The notes under the pieces: generated by a model
What the model was told of the DNA's origin: nothing
The model's input: the letters and a program-made list of their open reading frames with translations, nothing else
The model's database searches: none
Made by a program: the position numbers and the translations under genes
In this document: piece after piece, positions 1 through 9,400 of the stretch
Layout: each line of letters opens with the position of its first letter
Position numbering within the stretch: the stretch's first letter is position 1
NCBI GenBank assembly: GCA_017590115.1
Contig: JAGGNK010009114.1
Coordinates: 17,815,937-17,879,936, forward strand
From: Montifringilla adamsi
Lineage: Eukaryota > Chordata > Aves > Passeriformes > Passeridae
Direction: 5' to 3'
Length of the DNA stretch: 64,000 nt

Positions 1-1428
1 ACTACTCATTATGGCATTTCTCACTTAAAAATATATCCAACACACTTTCTCCCTTAACTTAATAGAATCTGTTCAAGCTTGCTCCATATTCTAGGGAAGG
101 GCTCTGAGGGTCATAAAGCAGAAAAAAAAAAAGGTAAAACAGAAAGGCAGAAAAAAAATGATAAAGGAAGCCCGATGATGAAGGGGGTGCACATTTGGCA
201 GTAAAAATATGTACAAAAAATAGACCACAAAACCTTCAGTGAGGCTGTCTACAATTTTTCTCAAACTGAGGAAGGCATGTGGGCTAGAATCAGTTCCTCA
301 GATCTCAGCTCTCTTATTTTACTCACCGCAACACGTTGGTTGTTTCTGGAAGACTTTTTAGAAGAAACTGCCTGTTTTACAACTGGTAAGTTGTTTCAAT
401 TCTGCACTTGGCACTGATATCAGTGCAACATAAGAGTCTTCCTGACTTTTTATGAATTTTGCTTTCTGATATCTTATCTAGGCTATATTACCTTTTTGGG
501 GATGCACATACATAAAGCTGTCTACAAAAGCCCTTGGAAAACAAATTCTAGGCATGAAGCTGAGAATCATCTAGCTACAAAAGGACATTTTTAGAGCTAA
601 AATGAATTTCAGTATTCTCTGCAACTGAAACAGCTTTTAGGGGATGATTTAAGTATCACACTACTCTGGTGATAACTCTTGCATCCCTTACTGAAATTCC
701 TCGTATTAAAAATTCATACTGCAGATATGGCATAAATAAGAGATGGTCACATAATTACTTCATGCCTTAGAATTTTGCTCCTTAGTTAAGCCAAAACTAA
801 ACTTGATGAAAAATTTAAAATGCATTATTTTTCCTGACATGTAAAACTGAGATTGGATCACTGGAGGTTTGAGTTTAAAGTTTTCTTATTTACAACACCA
901 TTCTCACAATATCCCTACATCAGGTTGTCTAGTCTGTATGAACTGTGTAATCTATTATATTTAAAAACGTAAACAGATACTTCAAATGTGTATATTAAAT
1001 AAATATTTAAATACAGTCAAGCCAAGCAGTGCATCAATCAGGCTGAAGATCTTTGCAAGATGAAATCTAAGCAAACAAAATAACAATTTTTAAGTAACTA
1101 CAATTCAAAATTATATAATTACTGGGTAAAAACTGTTCACTGGTGAGTACTGTCCACAAAAAAAGGTAAAGCCAACACAAACCCTGCTCCCACCATATAG
1201 TTCCCCCAGTTCAGTGAAACACAATGCAAATGAATTAAACAGGACCAATTAGGCTATGCCTGACCCCTCTGCTCTTGACTGCTTCCCTGCACTTTAACCC
1301 TGGCCTTTCCTGAACAACAAGCCTTGTTCTGGATGGGAGCCAATGTATTAGAGCTCGAAAAGAGAAAGAGCAAGATGAAAGGACAGAAAGAAAACTGGAA
1401 GAAAACTTCTTAGCTTTTTTTTTTTTAC
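1..1428 (-). other. IQCB1 intron 2 (part), AT-rich
   Basis: Intron sequence after IQCB1 coding exon 2. I could not find the next expected coding exon here. It holds a 16-bp perfect palindrome at 411-426 and a possible 45-nt exon at 327-371 (see findings). Otherwise it is plain AT-rich sequence. Confidence 0.6.
411..426. repeat. 16-bp perfect palindrome
   Basis: GCACTGATATCAGTGC reads the same on both strands, with no spacer. It lies in IQCB1 intron sequence. Function unknown. Confidence 0.9.
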
Positions 1429-1591
1429 CTTAGTATCTCTGCTAGCTGGGCAGCAGTAGCCCAGGCTCCAGGCAGCTGAGAGTGGTCTTGCTTAAGGACC
1501 AGCAAGCAGTACTGAGTAAGACCATAATCGTATATATCTTGCTTAATTTTATTTGATTCTTCACATCCTAAGGAAGGACTGCTTAAAATGC
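1429..1591 (-). CDS. IQCB1: IQCB1 coding exon 2
   Basis: The acceptor is a pyrimidine stretch ending in CCCACAG, with the exon starting at 1591. The donor is AAG|GTAAAA after 1429. Reading continues from exon 1 in phase 1 and leaves two bases at the end. The peptide contains KIKQDIYDYG and TQYCLLVLKQD, clearly IQCB1-like. Confidence 0.9.
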
Positions 1592-2495
1592 CTGTGGGAA
1601 GAAAACGGGAGAGAGACAAAGAGAAACATAAGATTCTGATGTGCAGGTTTTTTTTTTTCTTTTTCTAAAATGTAAGAAGAGTATATGTACACAGAACCAG
1701 GATCCAGGATTAAAGAAATTGTAAAACTGCTAACAACAGCATTAAATATTTTGTCAGCAATTTCTGCTGTTACAGCTACAACTCATTTGTAAGATTATAT
1801 GACATTTGGGAAGGATAGCTAAACTTAGTTTCCATTTTCTCTCTACATATTTAGTAGCAAAACACACATTACCTGGGATATGAACCATTTGTATGAATTT
1901 CCTAGACTAGATAAAACCACAACCACTGGGAAACATATAGCTTCCTTATAATTACATCCCAATTTAGAACAGGACCTGACTTGTTTCAACCATTCCTATG
2001 AGCAGTGGCTGTATAGCAGAAGGAAAGCTCACACAGGAGCTCATGATCTTGTTTCTATGTTAAGATTTAAAAACTGAATACAGACAACCACCCTGGCTCT
2101 CTGCCCAAAGAGCACTGGGAGAAATGATTTGACCAAGTGTAAGACCCTTGTTTGTATCAGCAGGAAAAGGGCCCACATTATCAGCGTGACAGCTGAAAAG
2201 CAGAAAAAAATTCTGTCCATTTGCTCCTCAGCTCCTCCTCCTTATTTTTGCCAAGTCAAACGCCACTCTCAGGAAAAGCTGCCGTATCAACCTTCCTTAC
2301 AGAGTTTCAGAAAAACCTTCTGAATTGAAGGAGGTAGACGGGAGAAGGACTGGCCACAGTTCACCAGCTCATAATTTTATTTCAGGAACGGCACTAATTA
2401 CCCTTTAACTTCAGCAGCAGCAGGGGGATGTCCTGTTCTCTGCTCTCAGTGATCTGAGCGGCCAAGGCCAGGACCTGGGGGTCCGTGACTGCCAT
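1429..2495 (-). CDS. IQCB1: IQCB1 (nephrocystin-5), 5' coding part, partial gene
   Basis: Minus-strand gene running off the left edge; coding exons are 2495-2402 and 1591-1429. Known role: IQ-motif protein of the centrosome and ciliary transition zone that binds calmodulin and CEP290; human loss causes retinal-renal ciliopathy. Seen here: the two exons splice in frame (94 nt, phase 1; then 163 nt, leaving phase 2) and encode about 85 residues. They resemble the human N-terminus, including a leucine/lysine stretch before the first junction and the motifs KIKQDIY and QYCLLVL. This is the N-terminal helical region; the IQ motifs would lie in exons outside the window. The start ATG at 2495 has C at -3 and G at +4, so its context is weak. 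It was chosen because the following residues align with human residues just after the initiator. Divergent orientation to EAF2 matches mammalian synteny and supports the call. Confidence 0.88.
1592..2401 (-). other. IQCB1 intron 1
   Basis: Intron of about 810 bp between the two recognised coding exons. It runs from GTAATT (2401 downward) to a pyrimidine-rich acceptor ending at 1592. Nothing else was recognised in it. Confidence 0.8.
2402..2495 (-). CDS. IQCB1: IQCB1 coding exon 1
   Basis: On the minus strand, ATG at 2495-2493 opens 31 codons plus one base. It ends at a GTAATT donor (intron begins at 2401). The predicted start MAVTDPQVLALAAQ resembles the human segment around TDPRILSIAAE. The frame stays open upstream for about 29 codons but contains no in-frame ATG before a stop. 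Any non-coding first exon was not resolved. Confidence 0.85.
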
Positions 2496-2524
2496 AGGGA
2501 ACAGCCAGAAGCGCACACCACCAT
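2411..2524 (-). other. Upstream ORF overlapping the IQCB1 start
   Basis: An ATG at 2524 (minus) opens a 37-codon frame. It is out of frame with IQCB1, passes its ATG at 2495 and stops at 2413-2411. It matters only if the IQCB1 5'UTR includes this segment unspliced. Its own context is weak (T at -3, G at +4). Confidence 0.35.
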
Positions 2525-2978
2525 CGATTCCAGCCTCTCTCCTTTTTGTGTTAAGGCGCGGGGTCCTCACGCCACTACTTCATCCCAGCTCCTGCAGCAG
2601 CAGCTGGAAGCCCCGGCTGCAGGACGGCCCCTGAGAAAGGAAACAAACATGGAGGCAGCCCCACTCGCGCTCCCTCCCGAGGCCGCGGGCCGCCGGACCG
2701 GCTCTGCCGGCAGGGTGCACCTCCGGCCGGGCAGCCTGAGCGCGGCCCCACGGGGCGGGCAGCAGGAGCGGCCTCACCTCACCCAGGGCCGGGGAAAGGG
2801 CAGAGGGAGCGGCGCCCTCTCCCACCGGCGTCACTGTCCCCGGGAGCGGCGGCGCCGGTGCCGCGAAGCCCCCAGGCCGCGGGGCGCCCTCGGGGCGCTC
2901 TGAGGGGACCCACACGCACCGCCAACCCCTCTCACCGCCGCGCGGGGGCTCCCTGAACTGCGGGGGGAGGGAGGGGGG

Positions 2979-2983
2979 ATTGG
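2979..2983 (-). promoter_or_regulatory. CCAAT box, inverted (IQCB1-facing)
   Basis: ATTGG on plus reads CCAAT on minus. It lies about 485 bp upstream of the IQCB1 ATG, inside the shared CpG island. Binding is inferred. Confidence 0.35.
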
Positions 2984-3099
2984 AACGCCGATCCCGCCGT
3001 CTCCAACGCGACGGCTCCCCCACGCCCCCCTCCCCTCACAGCTGCGTGGTCGCGGCCTCTCTCCGCCAACCAGCGCTCTCCCCTGCGGGAGGAGGGTGT

Positions 3100-3107
3100 A
3101 TTTGCAT
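3100..3107 (-). promoter_or_regulatory. Octamer motif (ATGCAAAT on minus strand)
   Basis: ATTTGCAT on plus equals the POU/Oct consensus ATGCAAAT on minus. It is an AT island inside the CpG-rich promoter, about 225 bp upstream of the EAF2 ATG and 605 bp from the IQCB1 ATG. Occupancy is inferred only. Confidence 0.5.
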
Positions 3108-3174
3108 ATCCGCGTGCGGGCTGGCGCCTCCGCCACCCCACTGGCGGAAATCTACATGGGGACGCGCTCGCTGA

Positions 3175-3179
3175 CCAAT
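3175..3179 (+). promoter_or_regulatory. CCAAT box (EAF2-proximal)
   Basis: GACCAATC lies about 150 bp upstream of the EAF2 ATG and 12 bp upstream of a GC box (GAGGCGGGGC, 3191-3200). This pairing and spacing is typical of NF-Y/Sp1-driven TATA-less promoters. Binding is inferred. Confidence 0.5.
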
Positions 3180-3264
3180 CCAGCTCGGGGGAGGCGGGGC
3201 TCTGCCCGTCACGGCCTATCGCAGCCCGCGTGGGCGGGTCCCGCCGGCCCGGGCGGCGTGAGGG

Positions 3265-3393
3265 ATGCTCGGTGCGGGCGGCGGCGGCGGCCCCAGGGCC
3301 CGCCATGGTGTGAGGCGCTGCCGCGATGAACGGAGCCGTCCCGTCGCTCTACGACCCCAAGGCGCGGGTGCTAAAGCTGGGGGAGAGCTTTGA
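3265..3393 (+). other. Upstream ORF overlapping the EAF2 start (42 codons)
   Basis: ATG at 3265 (G at -3, C at +4) opens a 42-codon, Gly/Arg-rich frame. It is in the +1 register relative to EAF2, runs through the EAF2 ATG and stops at 3391-3393 inside exon 1. It is relevant only if transcription starts upstream of 3265. Confidence 0.35.
3305..3313 (+). other. Two-codon upstream ORF (ATG GTG TGA) before EAF2
   Basis: A minimal uORF lies in the main frame 21 nt ahead of the EAF2 ATG. Its context GCCATGG has G at -3 and G at +4, better than the main ATG (G at -3, A at +4). Initiation here would end after Met-Val, 12 nt before the true start. Translational effect is inferred. Confidence 0.55.
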
Positions 3394-3428
3394 GAAGCAG
3401 CCGCGCTGCGCTTTCCACACCGTCCGCT
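3326..3428 (+). CDS. EAF2: EAF2 coding exon 1
   Basis: Encodes residues 1-34 plus one base of Tyr35, then a CGCT|GTGAGT donor. The first 12 residues ([12 protein letters not shown]) differ from mammals. From RVLKLGESF on, the sequence is nearly identical to mammalian EAF2, which fixes the start frame. Confidence 0.95.
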
Positions 3429-6400
3429 GTGAGTGCTGGGGTTGAGGCAGCTCTCGGGGGCTGCGGGGGTCGGGGAGGGGTTCGGCGGCCGCCGGTTCCC
3501 GCAGTTCCCTGAAGGGCGGGGGTGGCTGCGGCCACGCTCGGTGGCTGCCTCTGTCCCGGGACTCTGGGGCGCAGCTGGGCGCTGAGTGTCGCGCAGTGCT
3601 GGTCCGGGATTTCGGGAGCGGGGCAGGTTTCAGTCGGTGCTAGGAGCACGTACGGCCATTGTATCCTAGAGCTGCCCCTCGCTATCCGCTCAGCACTAAC
3701 TTTGCTTTTTATGCCTTTTCCATAGCGTCTCCCTGCGGTTCTGCTGGAAACAGAGCTAAGCAGAACCTGTGGCTCTGCCTTCTTTCCTTGCGCTCAGTTT
3801 TTAGAAGTTCCGTGCAATTCAGCAACCAAAGGTTAAAGGCAGGCGGTGTTAATCACGGAGCCAGTACGCCCTCCCTGAGTACATAATTACTATCTAGAGA
3901 GGTGTGTGCTCAAAGATTCTGAGGGTAGCTAGGAAACAAATGCTCCCAGGATTATAGTCCTTGGTAATTTAGGACTGCAGCTTCTGATTTTGTTGTCTGA
4001 TTATTTATATATAGACTGATATCCCCAAGATTCAGAGAACGTATGTTCTCTGGAGAGTGTCCAGTGTGCAAGATGGGTAATGTGCTCTCTGTGAGCAAAG
4101 GGAACAGCACTTAGGCAGATTGTCTCCAACTGTAGAAGCAGAGGTGAGGGGGGGAAAGAAAGTTATAAATGGATTTAAACAAATGCTGCAATTTGAAATT
4201 TACCCTAATTTTAAAGAGGACTAACAACCCCGTCTGGTACCTCCTACCCTTAGAGTTTCATGCTGACTCTTGTAATGTGATGATTTGTTCTGAAATCTGT
4301 TTTGAAATCTCTCTTCCTTTCCAACAAATGAGACATAGAAAACTGGCATGTTCATCAGTTCTATCAAATGTACATTCAGAAGAAATATCCTCCAACACCT
4401 GACTTTTTAAAACGGTTGAGTAAAAGGGAAAACAGCTGTTGGTTAGAAGTTAAGACTGGAAGTATCACTATCTTCATTTTCTCAATTATTAATAGCCAGT
4501 GGCCGTATATAAAAGTAAATATTCTCTGATTTGATGAGAAACTTTGGAACAGTTGCATGCTTATTCCTGGAGGACGACATTTCGGGGTTAGCAGGGGCTG
4601 TCACCTGTGTCTGAGCTGTGAGCCTGCTGCGCGCACGGCCCTGCCCACCAGCTCCTGCAGCCTGGTTTTCCTGCCCGGTTGGTGTGCTGGCTGGAGCCGT
4701 GCTTCCCAGCTGTGGTCTGAGCCGCCTGGCCCGTGGCTGCAGGCCGAGTTAGGGAACTGGGAAGCTCCCCAGCTGCAGGAATGCCGCCGTCAGTGACCAG
4801 CATCGTGAGCTGAGGCAGGCAGCGAGGCGAGGAGCGTGTGCCGGCCCATGGGTCCCCTCCGCCTTCTGCGGCGTGCGAGGCAGGGCAGCGGCATCCCGGG
4901 GTGCGAGACTGGCCCGGCCGTACCTGGAGCCGCGGGCTCAACCCCGCATGTGTTATCACAGGCCTTGAAGAACCTCTTGATGCTATCCTGTCTCCCTAAA
5001 TCGGCACAGGCAGAGTTTGGGCTGTAGCCCTTCCCAAGATATTTGTGGTGGAAATAATACTATGTAGGTAATGGTATGTGACAGAGCTGCCGTGCTGATG
5101 CCTGAACATATGCTCGTTTGCAATGTCTCAGACTTTTGAAAAGGACCAGAAATCAATACCCTCTTTTGCTCAAAACTTATTTTAACAAGCCCTTTATATG
5201 CTGAAAAAAAACAAAATGTAAATCAATGTTAAATTGGGAAGGAATTTCACTTTCAACAGTAATAACTATACTGAAACACCAAGTTTTTGTCAGGTTCTGA
5301 CGTGCTCGTTCCAGTAAAGTTGGAAACAGAATGAGAAATGCATATTGAGGGTTGATGTTGGTCTTTGCATTTTCAGTCACTTGTCTGCATCTCCCATGTT
5401 TGCGATCAGCATTTTCAAGAACGATTTATTGATTTTTCTGAAAGTAATTACATGAGAATATACCTTTTGAAATATAACATAGCTTGTTTGGCTTCTTTAT
5501 CCATTAAAACCTAAGGGTATTTTTCTAATTTTAACCTAAAGATTTAAACACTTATAATGAATCCTGAGAAAAGCTGCTTGACTTTGAATTCTATTGACTT
5601 ATGGAATGATCTGCTCAGGGGGATGCTAGATGATACACTAGCAAAAAAGGCTTTTACTTAATAGCCTCCAACTGCAATTAAGTGGTGCCTGCATTTATAA
5701 GATTCCTGAAAAGCCTGTAAATAATGTAATTTGTTTTTATATTTAGATGACTTTAAGCCTGCATCTATTGATATGTCCTGTGAAGGAGACCTTGAAGTTG
5801 GCAAAGGTGAACAGGTGACAATAACGCTGCCAAATATTGAGGTGAGTTGATGTGGCTGAAGAGTGGCGGGCTTAAAAGAATGATTTATGTTCTTGTCCTA
5901 AGTATATACCCTGACTATGGAAGGGTATAAAGTTTTAGTGCTGCTTCAGAGCTGCCTGAGTGATTTTTAGAGTAGAAAAACAATTGTTCTAAGAATGTAA
6001 GATTACAAAAGACCCAAAGGTTAAACAGCTGCACTGTAGCTTTAAGTGTATTTGCTGCACTGGAAATATGCTGTAGGATGACCCAGAAGTGTTGCGTACA
6101 CAGAAAAGCTTCATGTGTATGTTGGCAGTGTAAGTTTCCCCTTGGTATTTATTGCTCTAGTGCAGTTCTAAAGCAGGAAAGACTGGAAAGGGAAAATTTA
6201 CTACCTGCCATGCTTTACTGCTCTGCTGATATGGGAACTGAAACCCCTTTTGGTGAGAGGAGTCCTAGAGAGAAATAAGGAAATATTGGGAAATAAACAT
6301 TTAATCAGTTTCAAACTAAGCTAAGTGTGTAGAATCCAATTCCAGTCAAACACCAGCTGCTTTTGGCCATGGCTACTGTGAATCTAATTTGAATTAACCT

Positions 6401-9400
6401 ATGACATTTTTAATGGCTAGAAATGATCGCTTGTAGTGAACTTGTCACCACTGAAGGATTGCTGTTTCTAAGAAAAACAACTACAGGAGTAACACTTACT
6501 GGACTTCTGATTTAATAGGGTTCAACTCCACCAGTGACTGTGTTCAAGGGCTCAAAGAAGCCTTACCTAAAAGAATGTATCTTAATTATCAACCATGACA
6601 CTGGAGAATGTCGCCTAGAGAAACTTAGTAGCAACATCACTGTGAAAAAAACCAGGTGGGTGATTTACAGGAGAAACAGCTGTGCTTTACTCATTTTGAA
6701 AATCAATGTTAATGAGTCTAAATTGAGATATATAACTACATATCACTATCTTTAGGAAAACATAATTTTAGAAAGTACCTGGTTGTGCTCAAAAGAGTGA
6801 AAAGCCTGCTTTCCCAGCAAACTGACTTCACAGCTTTTGAGTCATGACTGCAGAAGAAATCAAAATGTATTTTTTTGTTAACCAAAACATGTCATATTAT
6901 TGAAAGAAATAGTAACTATTTTCTAAACCAGAAAATAGTTTAGAGGGAGAAAAAAACCCATCTGTTTAGCTATTAGTTTGCCTACTGTCTTCTGGCTTGT
7001 AAATGAGGAAATAAAAAAAAAAAGAAAATTTTGTGACTCAGTAATTGTAATGGGTTTTTCTCACACCAAGTTTTTAAATATTTTTCTGCTGCTGAGTCCA
7101 TCTAAGTAACTTCCAGAAGAATCATTATTAAGTGATCCTTGGTAGCAAGGTACAAAACCAAATCAACTGACAAAATATTATAAAGTTAATAGCACTTATA
7201 AAAATAATTTAAAACACATATACAATATTAATAGTACAATATTAATATATTATGTGTATTAGTAAAATAACTTACCAGTATAATAACTTACCTAAGAATC
7301 AAAAGCTGCTATTTAGAAAGGCATAAGAAATAATTCCATGGTACCATAACCCCTGCGTTCTTGCCTTTTTCCTTGCATCTTGCCTTCTAGTAATTAAAAG
7401 TGCCTTCTAGTAATTAAAAGTCGTTCCCTTTTACACACAGAGCTGAAGGAAGTAGTAAAGTCCAGTCTCGCATTGAGCAGCAACAGCAGCAAATGCGAAA
7501 TGCAACAAAGGTTCCAAACAATGTTAAAAACTCTCCATCAAAGGAAAAAACGTTTCCATCTTCTCCTATGGATGATATTGAACGGGGTAAGCTCCACTGG
7601 CACATAAGTTTCAGAGATTTTGCTGTTAACAAGCAATTAGTTTTTAAGAGGTTTTTGTGAGTGTATGTTGTTTTTGTTTTGCTTTGTGTTATTTGAGTTT
7701 CACACTAGAAGCTGATTATATAAGCAACTACACTCTGACATGGAACTGACCACTCTGGCTCAAGTGGGTAAAAAAGCAGTATTTGTAGCTTGCAACAGTA
7801 AAAAGAAACAGCTGAACCATTAGGCTTAATAATGCCAAGGGTCCTGCTGCTGTCTCCTTGACTCTGTCTTCCACTGCTACTTTAATCAAGTGTATGCTTG
7901 GTTGTATTGTGGTACTGGAACTAAGTCACTTCCATTTTGACATTGCTGCTTTTTCTTTCTGTGCACTCAGCAAATATGTTACAGTACTTTACAACTCATC
8001 ATACACTTTAAATTACCAGATAGAGCCTTATGGAAGATGAGGTTTCAATGAAAAAGACAGCTAAAAACTTGCATAAATCAACCCTTGAGCAGTGCTATGT
8101 ACTGTTTCCTTGAGAGATTCTGGTTTGGTGTGACACTCATATTTCACTTAATAGGAGGCCTTATTTCCTTTGGGAGGACAAGGAAGATGGCAGGTGGTAA
8201 TTACTTGCTACAGAAATGCTGACAGGTGGCAGTTTCATTGACTGGAACTGACATCTGCTTCCTAAGTTGTTCTGAATTCCTTTAAACAGAATTTTTTTTA
8301 GATGCATCATTATGAAGATGGTTTTTGTTTCCATTTTGGTTTTAAGCTCTGACCAGAAATCTATATTGCAGGACAGTACTAGAATTCATCTAAGGTTCCA
8401 AAGAGGAGGGAAAAGTTGGGCACATGAAATAAAATTATGCCATTTCTAGGTGGTCTGTTCTTTTGAGGGAAGTGGTGGTATCAAACACTGAAAGTCTCCA
8501 AAGTGACTGCCAATGTACCAAACTCTTGTGTAGTGCCAGTCCAATTTTGACTACTATTTAAAATGTTGAAAAAATTAAAAGGATGGTAGAGATATTATCA
8601 AATAATCTAGTCCATCCTTTTGTCCTAAAGTCAGATTTCTGATGTAACTTTTACCCTGTTCTTAGAACCTTCCAATGACAGATCCTTGTACTTGCTGGCA
8701 AGCCATTCCAGGGCTTTGCTCTCCTTACTGTTTGGGTTCTCCTGTACAGATAAGCCTATTACTACTTTCATATTCATCATGCAAGTACAGAGCAGATTAC
8801 TGTGCTGCTTTTGAGCAGTCTTTCACAGACTTTCACAGACTCAAACTGCTCTGTCTTTCCCATTCTTTATGCAAAATGACACCAGTTGATCCAATCTTTC
8901 CTTAGAAGCTTCCTTTCTAAATCCCTGATTTGTTGTCAATTTCCTTTAGCTTTCTTGCAATGGGTCCAAAAACTTGCTAAAGTATAGTCCCTAAACACAT
9001 CTACTGAAGTTCTAGCAGTGCTGATGTGAGCAAGAAAGTTGCCTTACAGGCGCTCTTCATCTTTATACACAAAGAACAAATAGTATCATGTCTGTAGTAT
9101 CACAAGACCAAACAGTATCAAGTCATTTCCGGGCAGCATGAAGTGGTAGAACAGTGTAGGGATGCACTGTAACTCTCAGACTCTTCAGAGGTGTTGCCTG
9201 CTTAATCATTCTTCATCCCATGGTTGTGTAACTGACCATTCCCGCTTAAGTACACTACCTGGAACTTGTTACTAACTTTGTTTTCTGGGGTGGAGGGGAA
9301 GCTCATTCTGCCATTATCCTCTAGTATATGTACTGCTCTTCCTTCACTGGTTAAAATTACTTAATTTAGATTCCGTCTGATTAAATTACATCAAAATTCA

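Larger units (their letters stand above)
2560..3560. promoter_or_regulatory. CpG island, shared IQCB1/EAF2 promoter
   Basis: A dense GC- and CpG-rich block stands out from AT-rich flanks. It lies between the divergent start codons of IQCB1 (2495, minus) and EAF2 (3326, plus) and covers EAF2 exon 1. Visible elements include GC boxes (3191-3200 and near 3230-3239), a CCAAT box on the plus strand (3175-3179), a CCAAT box on the minus strand (2979-2983) and an octamer (3100-3107). No TATA box sits at an obvious position. This fits a housekeeping-type bidirectional promoter. The long overlapping open frames here on both strands are expected from high GC and were not called as genes. Confidence 0.85.
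6656..7440 (+). other. EAF2 intron 3
   Basis: Intron of 785 bp, AT-rich. Its last 220 bp hold three short tandem duplications (7221-7248, 7264-7293, 7381-7420). Confidence 0.85.

Noticed and set aside
2580..3649. Open frames of 60-147 codons around the IQCB1/EAF2 promoter
   Set aside because: Same compositional effect in a CpG island. Only the EAF2 exon 1 frame is supported by similarity and splicing.
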